A DNA stretch of 34,599 bases from Lachnoclostridium sp. MSJ-17 (GCF_018918205.1 NZ_JAHLQB010000059.1:1-34599), one strand, 5' to 3'; counted from the first letter of the stretch, positions 25,031-32,895 are shown. Numbers and translations: made by a program. Notes: generated by a model not told the origin, from the sequence alone.

Positions 25031-25061
25031 AAAAAAGGCTTGAAACCAACGCTTCAAGCCT
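25031..25061 (-). terminator. Terminator of the tRNA-like transcript, copy B
   Basis: On the minus strand AGGCTTGAA pairs perfectly with TTCAAGCCT, followed by a T-run. The loop differs from copy A, but the stem is kept and even improved (a wobble in A is a normal pair here). Confidence 0.8.
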
Positions 25062-25077
25062 GAGAAATCCAGTAATA

Positions 25078-25141
25078 ATGCGGGGAATCAAGCCGCGGTT
25101 GACGTTTGGAGACCGCTGCTCTACCAACTGAGCTATACCCC
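25078..25141 (-). ncRNA. tRNA-Trp-like sequence, copy B
   Basis: The 5' 47 bases are identical to copy A, including the complete D-arm, the CCA anticodon loop and the extra CGTCA. Two transitions distinguish the 3' part (GCGGCTTGATT here, GCGACTTAATT in A). Here a T-arm-like GGCTTGATTCC is visible, two changes away from the usual GGTTCGATTCC, but the acceptor 3' strand still does not match. The flanking leader and loop sequences differ much more between copies than this core does, which suggests selection on the core. Confidence 0.6.
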
Positions 25142-25188
25142 TAAGTGTTCTGTTGCTGCGTGGTGAGCCTCGCTCACTTGCAGGGACT

Positions 25189-25217
25189 ATGATACCACAG
25201 ACACGCGGTTTTGTCAA
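25189..25217 (-). promoter_or_regulatory. Promoter of the tRNA-like transcript, copy B
   Basis: On the minus strand TTGACA (25212-25217) and TATCAT (25189-25194) with a 17-base spacer, in the same position as in copy A. Confidence 0.77.
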
Positions 25218-25264
25218 GCTTTTTTCAACACAAAAACGCCGATTTGAGTAAGAACTTGTATTGC

Positions 25265-25370
25265 CGCGTGTGATACGCACGTCATGCGCGTTTTACTTTT
25301 TCAAAAATCGCGTGTGACGTACCTGATTCTCGCACGTCATTGTTGTGGTCTGTGACCAATGCTCGACCAC
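25265..25370. repeat. Cluster of ACGTC/GACGT repeats before the integrase, copy B
   Basis: Elements GCACGTCAT (25276), TGTGACGTAC (near 25314) and GCACGTCATT (25333) occur within 70 bases, with an imperfect GCGTGTGATACGCAC palindrome just before the first. The cluster corresponds in position, not in exact sequence, to 8417-8530. Confidence 0.4.
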
Positions 25371-25451
25371 GTTTTTGCATTCGAAAACCGCACGCCTTTT
25401 TTCAGCTGCTGCGATGCGGCTGGGTAATACGAAAATAGCGGGGAAACGCCC

Positions 25452-25480
25452 TTGACACAGTTTTACAAATACGATATAAT
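25452..25480 (+). promoter_or_regulatory. Strong promoter upstream of integrase B
   Basis: Perfect TTGACA (25452-25457) and TATAAT (25475-25480) with a 17-base spacer. It fires toward the integrase, but an intrinsic terminator lies only 30 bases downstream of the -10 box. Confidence 0.85.
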
Positions 25481-25509
25481 AAGTGTGGACAGAAGAATAA
25501 ATCATTCAT

Positions 25510-25547
25510 CCCTATAGCTTGACAAACGCCAAGTTATAGGGATTTTT
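25510..25547 (+). terminator. Terminator between promoter and integrase B
   Basis: CCCTATAGCTTG (25510-25521) pairs over 12 positions (one wobble) with CAAGTTATAGGG (25530-25541), followed by ATTTTT. Together with the promoter at 25452 it defines a transcript of about 60 bases, either a small RNA or an attenuated integrase leader. Confidence 0.8.
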
Positions 25548-25668
25548 CATTGAAGCAATATGGTTGGTAATACACAAAAATCTGGTGCTAATTTTGTAAG
25601 GCTATTCGCTGGATATTGACCACTGCTTGTGGTATTGTTGTGGCTACCAAAACTAGGAGGTTGATACT

Positions 25669-26883
25669 ATGAAAAGAGAATTACTGGACAACGGCAACAT
25701 TTGGCAGAAAAGCGATGGACGTTGGATAGGTCTGGTGCGTTACAAGGATGAGTTTGGCGTAACGCAACGCAAGAGCTTTTCCTCGAAAAAGAAAAAGACT
25801 CTGCAAGCGAAGATGACGGAGTATGTAAAGAATTTCAACGAGCAGGTCGCAAACTCGGATGAATCTCGCAAGCCGCTGAAAGAGAGTATGAAAAACTGGT
25901 TGAGGGTGTATAAGTTCCCGGAGGTGGAGCGCACGACCTATGACCGCTACGAATGTACCGCAGAGCACCAAATCTATCCTTACATTGGCAACAAACCTGT
26001 CGGCGACGTAACACCCGCCGACATCAAGAAACTGCTTACTAAGCACATGAACGCGGGTTATGCTTTTACCACTAGCAAGAAAGCCTACTCGCTACTCAAA
26101 ATGTTCTTCAAGCAGCTATATCAGGAAGGCGCGATACCGAACAATCCGATGTCACTGATTGATATGACGAAAAAGGACAACTACCTTGCCGCGCAGAACA
26201 AGGAGAGCAAGCCGCAGTGTGATATGGTGGTTGTGTTCACAGACGAGGAGCTGGAGCAAATCAAAGCAGAAGCCTTCAAACGGTTCGCCAATGGCAAACC
26301 TGTCTATCAGCAGTCGGCGGCATACTTCCTGATGCTCAACACAGGTCTTAGGGCAGGCGAATTGTGCGGTATTATCAACAGCGACATTGACCTTGAAAAC
26401 AGGGTCATACACCTTCAGCGCGGTGTTAAAGAAGTTCATGTCCGCGATGGTCTGGAATATGTGCCAAAGCTGGAAGTCAAGGTTGGCAAGCTAAAAAGCA
26501 AGACGAGTAAGCGTGACGTTCCGCTCAATGATACGGCAGTAGAAATGATACGACGCTTGCGCAAGGAAGTCTACCTCGGCGAGGACGCGCCGCTCATCCC
26601 GGACGAGAACGGAAACTTCACCAACCCACGCAATATGCGAAATCGCTTCTACAGAATCCTCGACGCGATTGGGATTCCGCATAAAGGGCTCCATACGTTC
26701 AGGCACACATTCGCCACGCGGTTGATCAACGGCGTGAAACAGCCCGACGGGAGCGTGAAATCATTATCGGTAAAGCAAGTTGCGGAGTTGCTCGGGCATA
26801 CGACCTCGGAAATCACAGAGCTCTACTATGTCAAGCGTGACACTACAAGGCTGGTAGGATTGACTGACAGCTTCAACCTGTGA
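25669..26883 (+). CDS. Tyrosine recombinase/integrase (intact, copy B)
   Basis: A 404-residue site-specific recombinase of the phage/Tn916-like integrase type. Residues 1-60 form an AP2-like arm-binding domain (NGNIWQKSDGRWIGLVRYKD), about 65-190 the SAM-like core-binding domain, and 200-400 the catalytic domain. Catalytic residues are visible: R228 in GLRAGEL, H342 and R345 in HTFRHTF, H377 in LLGHT and the nucleophile Y386 or Y387 in ELYY. It should cut and rejoin element ends, working with an excisionase not seen here. The ATG follows AGGAGG. The copy at 8776 is about 95 percent identical by eye but broken; this protein could act on both units. Confidence 0.93.
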   Translation: MKRELLDNGNIWQKSDGRWIGLVRYKDEFGVTQRKSFSSKKKKTLQAKMTEYVKNFNEQVANSDESRKPLKESMKNWLRVYKFPEVERTTYDRYECTAEHQIYPYIGNKPVGDVTPADIKKLLTKHMNAGYAFTTSKKAYSLLKMFFKQLYQEGAIPNNPMSLIDMTKKDNYLAAQNKESKPQCDMVVVFTDEELEQIKAEAFKRFANGKPVYQQSAAYFLMLNTGLRAGELCGIINSDIDLENRVIHLQRGVKEVHVRDGLEYVPKLEVKVGKLKSKTSKRDVPLNDTAVEMIRRLRKEVYLGEDAPLIPDENGNFTNPRNMRNRFYRILDAIGIPHKGLHTFRHTFATRLINGVKQPDGSVKSLSVKQVAELLGHTTSEITELYYVKRDTTRLVGLTDSFNL

Positions 26884-26964
26884 TAAATATCCGCCAACAA
26901 AGAGGGGAGCCTGTTTTGCAAGTATCACTTTGTGAGGCGCACAAAACGCCGGTGATTATTTGAA

Positions 26965-27045
26965 GCAGGTAAAAGCGAGCCGTCCTTTGGTGGACGGCCC
27001 GCGAAGGACATCGGACGGCAGAGCCGACCGTTGTGCAGTTTTTTG
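26965..27045 (+). repeat. oriT-like structured block, copy B
   Basis: Same two hairpins and T-run as copy A with two base changes in 81. The conserved GAGGGAGTCCTC motif and GTATTTGCGGCGTTTGTGTG tract follow at about 27068-27100. It lies 80 bases after the intact integrase and 80 bases before the mobC remnant. Confidence 0.58.
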
Positions 27046-27124
27046 AGTAGACAAGCTGTGATTATTGAGGGAGTCCTCAGTATTTGCGGCGTTTGTGTGA
27101 ACGAGATATTTTCAGGAGGAAACT

Positions 27125-27266
27125 ATGGAAGAATACAAGAAGGTTACTATCAGTTTTACGAAAAGAGCGCTCAAAGATTCGCGAGAAAAAACCGGCTCAC
27201 GGGCAGAAAGAAGGTGCAGACGGCTACGCCACTGATGAAGATGAATATTTCGGGTTGTATATGTGA
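27125..27266 (+). pseudogene. mobC start joined to relaxase end by deletion (copy B)
   Basis: The first 13 codons (MEEYKKVTISFTK) are those of mobC in unit C. Directly after them the DNA matches the end of the relaxase: in the relaxase frame it reads ERSKIREKKPAHGQKEGAD and ends GLYM, corresponding to ERDKIREKKLAHGQKEGAD and GLSM at the end of the gene at 32888. About 1.7 kb has been lost, including nearly all of mobC and most of the relaxase, with a further in-frame loss inside the tail. From the mobC ATG the frame closes at TGA 27233-27235 after 36 residues. Unit B therefore cannot mobilise itself. Confidence 0.8.
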
Positions 27267-27420
27267 ACAGCGAGATTAGCACCCTGTTTCGCCGTATTTC
27301 GCCGTGTGTGCGATTTGTTGAAGATAGGCGAGAAAGTACCGTCAAAACCATTTGCGCCTTTTTCAAGCGTTTGTCGCAGCTTGTGAGCGGCAGCCTGCTT
27401 TGAAATGCTGCGGAGTGTTC
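27259..27420 (+). repeat. Element tail, copy B
   Basis: After the relaxase stop (TGA 27264-27266) the sequence repeats the tail of units A and C: ACAGCGAGATTAGCACCCTG, GTGTGCGATTTGTTG, GGCGAGAAAGTACC and a GCAGCCTGCTTT tract. Similarity fades at about 27420. Confidence 0.7.
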
Positions 27421-27624
27421 CAAAATGTCACTTTCTATCCTACAAAATTATTCTAATTTGCAAATATAATTTATATAATGTGTGATAAAATATAATGGAG
27501 TGTTTATACTAAAGTTCTCAAACGATGGTAACCTTTTGCCGATTTGCTTGGATATTTCTAATACCCGGTATTGTCAAATATGCGGTCAGCGGGCAGACCG
27601 AAACCGGCAGTGTTATAAAAATGC
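27421..27624. other. AT-rich gene-free stretch with likely promoter for the LRR cargo gene
   Basis: No gene seen. Between 27450 and 27495 the DNA is very AT-rich with two TATAAT boxes (near 27475 and 27489) and a TTGCAA about 17 bases before the first, so the promoter of the gene at 27779 probably lies here, giving a leader of almost 300 bases. Confidence 0.4.
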
Positions 27625-27761
27625 AAAATTGAAAATGGAAAGTGGAAAATTTAGGGCGGGACACCCGCGACCGAATTTGTAAGCAACGGCGTTTGGCAAG
27701 AACCGGGATGATCATTCGGGGCGAAGCGACCCGCAATTTTCAATTTTCAACTTTCAATTTT
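27625..27761 (+). repeat. Palindromic MITE-like repeat in front of the LRR cargo gene
   Basis: The arms AAAATTGAAAATGG... (27625-27651) and ...AACTTTCAATTTT (27735-27761) are 27-base inverted repeats; the four differences all allow G-T pairing in RNA. The GC-rich interior contains GCGGG-ACA-CCCGC-type hairpins. The base composition differs sharply from its surroundings. It ends five bases before the AGGAGG site of the next gene, so the leader RNA would carry a long hairpin next to the start. Confidence 0.6.
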
Positions 27762-27778
27762 GAAAAGGAGGAATCCAT

Positions 27779-30700
27779 ATGATTTCTAAAATCAAAAAAC
27801 CCGTCAGTATTATATTATCAATACTGATGGTCGTCAGCGTGTTCGCGATCGTGCCGATCACGGCGAGCGCGGGGGACGGCACCATCGCGCCTTACCTGAC
27901 ATTTACCGGCACGGAGGAATTCAGCATCAATACCTTTAATTATAAAGCGAACTGGGACGGAACGATAGAGTATTCTACGGACGCCGAAACCTGGACAACG
28001 TGGGATGGAAATACGATCTATTCTTCGGATAGTAATGTACTTTATTTCCGCGGAATAGGAAACACAAAAATAACAGGCGGTACCTCTTCAATTTTTCATT
28101 GGGCTATTACCACAACGGGTACGGTTGCCTGCAGCGGTGACATCAGAACACTTCTGGATTATTCGAAACCCGAGAGTTCCGTGATGGCGAAATATTGCTT
28201 CAGATATCTGTTTTATGGCTGCGAAGGTCTGACCGCTGCGCCTGCGTTACCTGCAACGACACTGGCGGCAGGCTGCTATTATGGTATGTTTAATGGCTGC
28301 GAAGGTCTGACCGCTGCGCCTGCGTTACCGGCAACGACCCTGGCGGAAACTTGCTATTATGGTATGTTTTATGACTGCAAAGCTCTGACCGCGGCGCCGC
28401 TGTTACCGGCAACGACCTTGGCGGAAGCTTGCTATTCCTACATGTTTTACAACTGCGTAGGCATAACCACAGCGCCTGAGTTGCCTGCAACGACCCTGGC
28501 AGAAGCTTGCTATAGCTATATGTTTGCCGGCACAGGTATTACCACAGCACCTGCGTTACCGGCGACGGAACTGGTGGATAGCTGCTATAATAACATGTTT
28601 TATTGCTGCAAGAGTCTGACCGCGGCGCCTGCGTTACCTGCGACGGAACTGGCGGATAGCTGCTATAATAACATGTTTTTTGACTGCAAGAGTCTGACCA
28701 CTGCGCCTGAGTTACCTGCAACGACCATGGCGAAATCTTGCTATTACGGCATGTTTAATGGCTGCGAAGGTCTGACCGCTGCGCCTACGTTACCGGCAAC
28801 GACCCTGGCGGAAACTTGCTATTACAACATGTTTAAAGACTGCATAAACCTGACCACTGCGCCTGCGTTACCGGTGACGGAACTGGCGAAAGGTTGCTAT
28901 TCCAGCATGTTTAATGGCTGCAAAGGTTTGACCTCGGCGCCTGCGTTACCGGCAACGACCCTGGCGGAAACTTGCTATTACAACATGTTTAATGGCTGCA
29001 CAGGCTTGACCGAGGCGCCGCTGTTACCGGCAACGACCTTGGCGAACTCTTGCTATTCCTACATGTTTTCCGGCTGCACAGGCTTGACCGAGGCGCCGCA
29101 GTTACCGGCAACGACCTTGGCGAACTCTTGCTATTACGGCATGTTTAAAGGTTGCACAGGTCTGACCGCTGCGCCTGCGTTACCGTTGACGGAACTGGCG
29201 AGTAGCTGCTATGCCAACATGTTCCAAGACTGCACAGGTCTGACCACGGCGCCTGAGTTACCTGCGACGACCATAGCAACAAATTGCTATGCCAACATGT
29301 TCCAAGACTGCACAGGTCTGAAAACGGCGCCTGCGTTACCTGCGACGACCATAGCAATAAATTGCTATAATTCCATGTTCAGGGGCTGCACAGCTCTGAG
29401 AACGGCGCCTGAGTTACCGGCAACGACCTTGGCGAACTCTTGCTATTACAACATGTTTTATGGCTGCACAGGCCTGACCGCGCCGCCTGCGTTACCTGCA
29501 ACGACTCTGAAATCAGGTTGCTATCAATACATGTTTTCCGGATGCTCAAGTATCAGAGTATCAACTGAACAAACGGATGAATACGATACTCCGTACAGGC
29601 TTCCCGAAGACGGACAAGGAACTACTGCAAGCTTAGCCATGCTCGGCATGTTCGCAACTACCGGCGGAACCTTCACAGGAAATCCGACAATCAACACGAT
29701 CTACTATCTGAATACCTCTGACATCAACGTGAGCGAGGTAACTCTCAACCCGTCAGAAGCACAGGAAATCGAAAAGGACGCGGTCGTCTCCTTCACCGCG
29801 ACCATCAGCCCTGCCAACGCCACCGATCTGCAGATCAAGTGGAGCGTCGCCGGAGCGAACGCTGTGAAGCTGTACTCCGACGAGAACTGCACCACCGAGA
29901 TCGGCGCTGACGCTACCGAAACACTGACCGTATACGCAAAGGGCGTTGCGGGCGGCACAGCACAGGTAGTGGCTACCGCCAACGCGGATCCGACCAAGAC
30001 CGCGACCTGCGACGTGAAGGTGAACGCTCCCGCTCCCACTCCTGCAAAGCTTATCCTCCACGTCGGCGAGAACGGCAAGGTCGTGATGGACAACGGCACC
30101 TTCGGCAACGCGACCGATGCAAGCAATAATACTGAAATACCCGCTCCTGGTAATGTTGCTGACGGCGCCAAAGTCTTTATTGCTGACGGTCACTCCGTTA
30201 ATATTGTTGAAGGCGGTTCGATCAATATCGCCACAGGCGGCGAGGTATCATTCTATCCCTCCGCCGACAACACAGGCGAGATCACCGCGATCCCCGACGA
30301 AGGCTATATCTGCACCGGCTGGTACAACGGCGATACCCTCTACTCCTCCGACGTTGCTCTCAGCTATCAGAGCATCAGCGAGGATATGACTCTGATGGCG
30401 AAGTTTGCTCCCAAGCTCTTTGCCGGTCACACCGTCACCCTCGGCGGCGACATCGGCGTGAACTTCTACCTGAATCCTGCGGTTCTTGATACCTGTGACG
30501 GAACCAAGACTGTTGAATTTACTGTTGACGGCAAAGAAACGACTGTTGCTGTTCCCGCAACCGCAACAGCTGACGGATACAAGGTAACCTGCAACGTAGT
30601 AGCCGCTCAGATGGCGCACAAGATCACCGCGACTCTCTGTGTTGACGATGAAGCGGTGGCTACAGACGAATACAGCGTACAGGAGTACGCCGAGAAGGTT

Positions 30701-32065
30701 TATGCAAATCCCGGAGAATATCTCCCCGAGGATAAGGCTGATAAGGCTGATGAGTTCAAGGCGCTTGCAGCGGCTATGCTCCATTACGGCGGAGAGGCTC
30801 AGACTGTGTTTGCCGACGCTCTGATCGTAAAGCCCGACCGCGCAGACAGCAACCTTGACTCTGCTGCCGATTACTCCGGCGTTACCGCTGACGCTGTTCA
30901 GGATGCCATCAAGGGCGACACTTCCGATCTGAACGCTATCGCAGCACACCTCGGCGCGAAGTTCTACACCAGCTCGCTGCTTTATCTCTCACAAAACACA
31001 CTCAGGCTCTACTTCACCCAGAATGACGATTCGTTTGACCCTGCGTTGTTTGACGACGTTCGTTCCGACTATTATTACTATGTCCAAAAGGAGGACATCC
31101 CTGCGGCAGAATTGGATGATCAGCAGAGCTTCACCGTTGGCAACGGAACCTTCACCTACTCTGCCCTCGATTATGTCAAGGCTGTCATCGGCAGCAGCAT
31201 GACCGACGCTCAGAAGAACCTCGCCAAAGCGCTGTTCCTCTACAATCAGGCGGCTAACGCGTACTTCGACGATCCGGTTCCTCCTCAGAACGTCGTTGAT
31301 CTCAGCACCCTTGAAGGCGATAAGGAATTACAGAACGGCGACGTGCTGACCGGTACGCTTAGCGGCGATTATCAGATCACCGTAGCCGCTAACGCGACCG
31401 TTACATTAAAAGACGCGACGATCAGCAGCCTGACCGGTGATTACGCCGGTATCACTCCCTTGGGCGACGCGACCATCCTCTTAGTGGGTACGAACACCGT
31501 CAAGGGCGGACATGAAGATTATCCGGGCATTTATGTTCCCGCAGACCACACCCTTACCATCAACGGCACAGGCTCGCTTAACGCTTCGTCCAACGGCAAC
31601 AGCTGCGGCATCGGCGGCGGTTTTTATATAGGCTGCGGTAACATTATTATCAACGGAGGTACTGTTACTGCCACCGGCGGTAACAATTCAGCCGGTATCG
31701 GAAGTGGCTTCTCTGCCTGCGGTAATATCACCATCACCGGCGGTACAGTCACAGCCATCGGCGGTGAAGATGCAGCCGGTATCGGTAGCGGATATGATGC
31801 AACCTGCGGCAATATCACAATCAACGGCGGTACAGTCACAGCCATCGGCGGTAAAGATGCACCCGGTATCGGAGGTGGAACTGAGGCAAGCTGCGGCAAT
31901 ATTACAATTACCGATACTGTCACAATGGTCACCGCAACAAAGGGCGGGGACGAATCCGACTCCATCGGAGCAGCCAAATTCTGTACCTGCGGCGACGTGA
32001 CCATCGGCGGAAATGTTTATGCGGACGGAATCGAAGACAGCCCCTACACCTACAAACCTAACTAA
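27779..32065 (+). CDS. Large secreted surface protein with 26-residue leucine-rich repeats and GDIGVNFY domain
   Basis: 1428 residues from ATG 27779 (AAAGGAGG upstream). The signal peptide (VSIILSILMVVSVFAIVP, ending TASAG) closely resembles that of the adhesin at 15418. Residues about 137-594 hold about 18 repeats of 26 residues with the pattern CY..MF.GC.GLT.AP.LPATTLA; about 650-750 is a Big_2-like domain; about 817-876 an InlB/Listeria-Bacteroides-like repeat (YICTGWYNGDTLY); about 880-1164 the unassigned domain beginning TLGGDIGVNFYLNP; about 1234-1428 beta-helix-like GIGGG repeats (INGGTVTA.GG). No dockerin or sortase motif. A small peptide gene follows 20 bases downstream. Likely role: adhesion. 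Confidence 0.87.
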   Translation: MISKIKKPVSIILSILMVVSVFAIVPITASAGDGTIAPYLTFTGTEEFSINTFNYKANWDGTIEYSTDAETWTTWDGNTIYSSDSNVLYFRGIGNTKITGGTSSIFHWAITTTGTVACSGDIRTLLDYSKPESSVMAKYCFRYLFYGCEGLTAAPALPATTLAAGCYYGMFNGCEGLTAAPALPATTLAETCYYGMFYDCKALTAAPLLPATTLAEACYSYMFYNCVGITTAPELPATTLAEACYSYMFAGTGITTAPALPATELVDSCYNNMFYCCKSLTAAPALPATELADSCYNNMFFDCKSLTTAPELPATTMAKSCYYGMFNGCEGLTAAPTLPATTLAETCYYNMFKDCINLTTAPALPVTELAKGCYSSMFNGCKGLTSAPALPATTLAETCYYNMFNGCTGLTEAPLLPATTLANSCYSYMFSGCTGLTEAPQLPATTLANSCYYGMFKGCTGLTAAPALPLTELASSCYANMFQDCTGLTTAPELPATTIATNCYANMFQDCTGLKTAPALPATTIAINCYNSMFRGCTALRTAPELPATTLANSCYYNMFYGCTGLTAPPALPATTLKSGCYQYMFSGCSSIRVSTEQTDEYDTPYRLPEDGQGTTASLAMLGMFATTGGTFTGNPTINTIYYLNTSDINVSEVTLNPSEAQEIEKDAVVSFTATISPANATDLQIKWSVAGANAVKLYSDENCTTEIGADATETLTVYAKGVAGGTAQVVATANADPTKTATCDVKVNAPAPTPAKLILHVGENGKVVMDNGTFGNATDASNNTEIPAPGNVADGAKVFIADGHSVNIVEGGSINIATGGEVSFYPSADNTGEITAIPDEGYICTGWYNGDTLYSSDVALSYQSISEDMTLMAKFAPKLFAGHTVTLGGDIGVNFYLNPAVLDTCDGTKTVEFTVDGKETTVAVPATATADGYKVTCNVVAAQMAHKITATLCVDDEAVATDEYSVQEYAEKVYANPGEYLPEDKADKADEFKALAAAMLHYGGEAQTVFADALIVKPDRADSNLDSAADYSGVTADAVQDAIKGDTSDLNAIAAHLGAKFYTSSLLYLSQNTLRLYFTQNDDSFDPALFDDVRSDYYYYVQKEDIPAAELDDQQSFTVGNGTFTYSALDYVKAVIGSSMTDAQKNLAKALFLYNQAANAYFDDPVPPQNVVDLSTLEGDKELQNGDVLTGTLSGDYQITVAANATVTLKDATISSLTGDYAGITPLGDATILLVGTNTVKGGHEDYPGIYVPADHTLTINGTGSLNASSNGNSCGIGGGFYIGCGNIIINGGTVTATGGNNSAGIGSGFSACGNITITGGTVTAIGGEDAAGIGSGYDATCGNITINGGTVTAIGGKDAPGIGGGTEASCGNITITDTVTMVTATKGGDESDSIGAAKFCTCGDVTIGGNVYADGIEDSPYTYKPN
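28190..29560 (+). repeat. 78-bp tandem coding repeat, about 18 units
   Basis: Each unit encodes CY..MF.GC..LT.AP.LPATTLA... in 26 codons. Most units are exactly 78 bp; one (near 28515, MFAGTGITTAP) is one codon shorter and the last is partial. Adjacent units often share long identical DNA runs, so copy number can change by recombination or slippage without changing frame. Confidence 0.88.
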
Positions 32066-32085
32066 GCTTGAAAGGAGAATAACGA

Positions 32086-32217
32086 ATGAACAAAGAAATT
32101 TATGAGCCAACGCTCCTTGAGGTTATTAGATTTGTTACAGAGGATGTTATTGCGACCTCGTTGGTACCCGATGATTGGGAGATGCCTGCCAACCCCAGCT
32201 CTAACCCCAAGCCCTGA
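32086..32217 (+). CDS. Small acidic peptide of the DVI-TS type, partner of the LRR surface protein
   Basis: A 43-residue product, MNKEIYEPTLLEVIRFVTED, then VIATSLVPDDWEMPANP and a short proline-rich end SSNPKP. ATG 32086 has AAGGAG eight bases upstream and lies 20 bases after the surface protein stop, so the two are co-transcribed. It aligns without gaps over its first 25 residues with the peptide at 10514 (MKKEKYTRTELEILKF, QTDDVITTS), which has the same position relative to a related surface protein. The tails after TS differ completely. No signal peptide or membrane segment. The conserved leader-like first part and variable tail recall ribosomally made peptide precursors, but no maturation enzyme is visible nearby. 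Confidence 0.78.
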   Translation: MNKEIYEPTLLEVIRFVTEDVIATSLVPDDWEMPANPSSNPKP

Positions 32218-32262
32218 TCTTTCATCGGGCAGCATGATGACTGACGAATAAAAATTTAAAAT

Positions 32263-32300
32263 GCGCCGCTGTTTGGTTTGAATTCTCCGAACAGCGGCGC
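32263..32300 (+). terminator. Terminator after the LRR protein and small peptide genes
   Basis: GCGCCGCTGTT (32263-32273) pairs perfectly with AACAGCGGCGC (32290-32300) around a 16-base loop. The T-run after it is poor (TGTTATTAT), so termination may be partial; it closes the cargo operon before the oriT-like block. Confidence 0.68.
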
Positions 32301-32323
32301 TGTTATTATACGGATTTCATTAG

Positions 32324-32404
32324 GCAGGTAAAAGCGAGCCGTCCTTTGGTGGACGGCCCGCGAAGGACATCGGACGGCAGAGCCGACCGTTGTGCAGTTT
32401 TTTG
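32324..32404 (+). repeat. oriT-like structured block, copy C
   Basis: Identical to copy B through both hairpins and the T-run. The downstream GAGGGAGTCCTC motif (about 32427) is kept, while the bases between block and motif differ from A and B. It is the only copy that precedes an intact mobC and relaxase. Confidence 0.6.
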
Positions 32405-32484
32405 GAGAACATATCCGGCGTTTGCTGAGGGAGTCCTCGGTATTTGCGGCGTTTGTGTGAAATGAAATATTTTTGGAGGAACAC

Positions 32485-32895
32485 ATGGAAGAATACAAAA
32501 AGGTAACTATCAGTTTTACGAAAGACCAACTCTCAAAGTTGGATGAAATAATGTCGAAGGAGCAAGGCTACACGCGCAGTTCTCTGGTGCGTGAGGCGGT
32601 GGATAACTACATCGGGTACCGCGCTCAAAAGGAAAACATCAGCTATTTGTCGCCGATCATCAGTCAGAATATCAAGCTGGTGCTCGGTAGGTTTGAAGAA
32701 AACCTTAGCGAAATGTTGTTCAAACTTGCGGTTGAGGTGAGCAAAAGCAATATTCTTTCTGCCCGTAACAGCGACCTCAACGACTACGCTTTGAACTATT
32801 TGAACGCTGTATCAGAGCAACTCGTCGCTGCGCATAACGGCGTCCTCGACTTGGAAAAGGCGAGAGATTACATCGACGGAGAAGAAAATGTCTAA
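32485..32895 (+). CDS. MobC-like ribbon-helix-helix accessory protein
   Basis: A 136-residue protein from ATG 32485 (TTGGAGG upstream; an in-frame TTG at 32473 overlaps that site). The N-terminal 50 residues form a CopG/MobC-type ribbon-helix-helix: strand EYKKVTISFTKDQLSKLDEI, then TRSSLVREAVDNYIGY. The rest is helical and probably serves for oligomerisation or relaxase contact. Such proteins bind oriT and help load the relaxase and often repress the mob promoter. The stop overlaps the relaxase start by eight bases, which indicates translational coupling. The first part matches the truncated copy at 10167 and the 13 codons kept at 27125. Confidence 0.85.
   Translation: MEEYKKVTISFTKDQLSKLDEIMSKEQGYTRSSLVREAVDNYIGYRAQKENISYLSPIISQNIKLVLGRFEENLSEMLFKLAVEVSKSNILSARNSDLNDYALNYLNAVSEQLVAAHNGVLDLEKARDYIDGEENV

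Larger units (their letters stand above)
24014..27420 (+). mobile_element. Integrative mobilizable element unit B (integrase intact, mobilisation genes deleted)
   Basis: Same order as unit A, with an intact integrase, but mobC and relaxase collapsed by deletion and no cargo between integrase and tail. It could still supply integrase for all units. Boundaries are approximate. Confidence 0.65.

Noticed and set aside
24822..25280. A minus-strand frame of 152 residues over the tRNA-like unit
   Set aside because: It runs through promoter, tRNA-like core and terminator without a ribosome binding site; part of its product is just translated tRNA sequence.
28190..29560. A CRISPR array, because of the regular 78-bp period
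   Set aside because: The repeats are fully coding in one frame, have no unique spacers, and lie inside an exported leucine-rich repeat protein.
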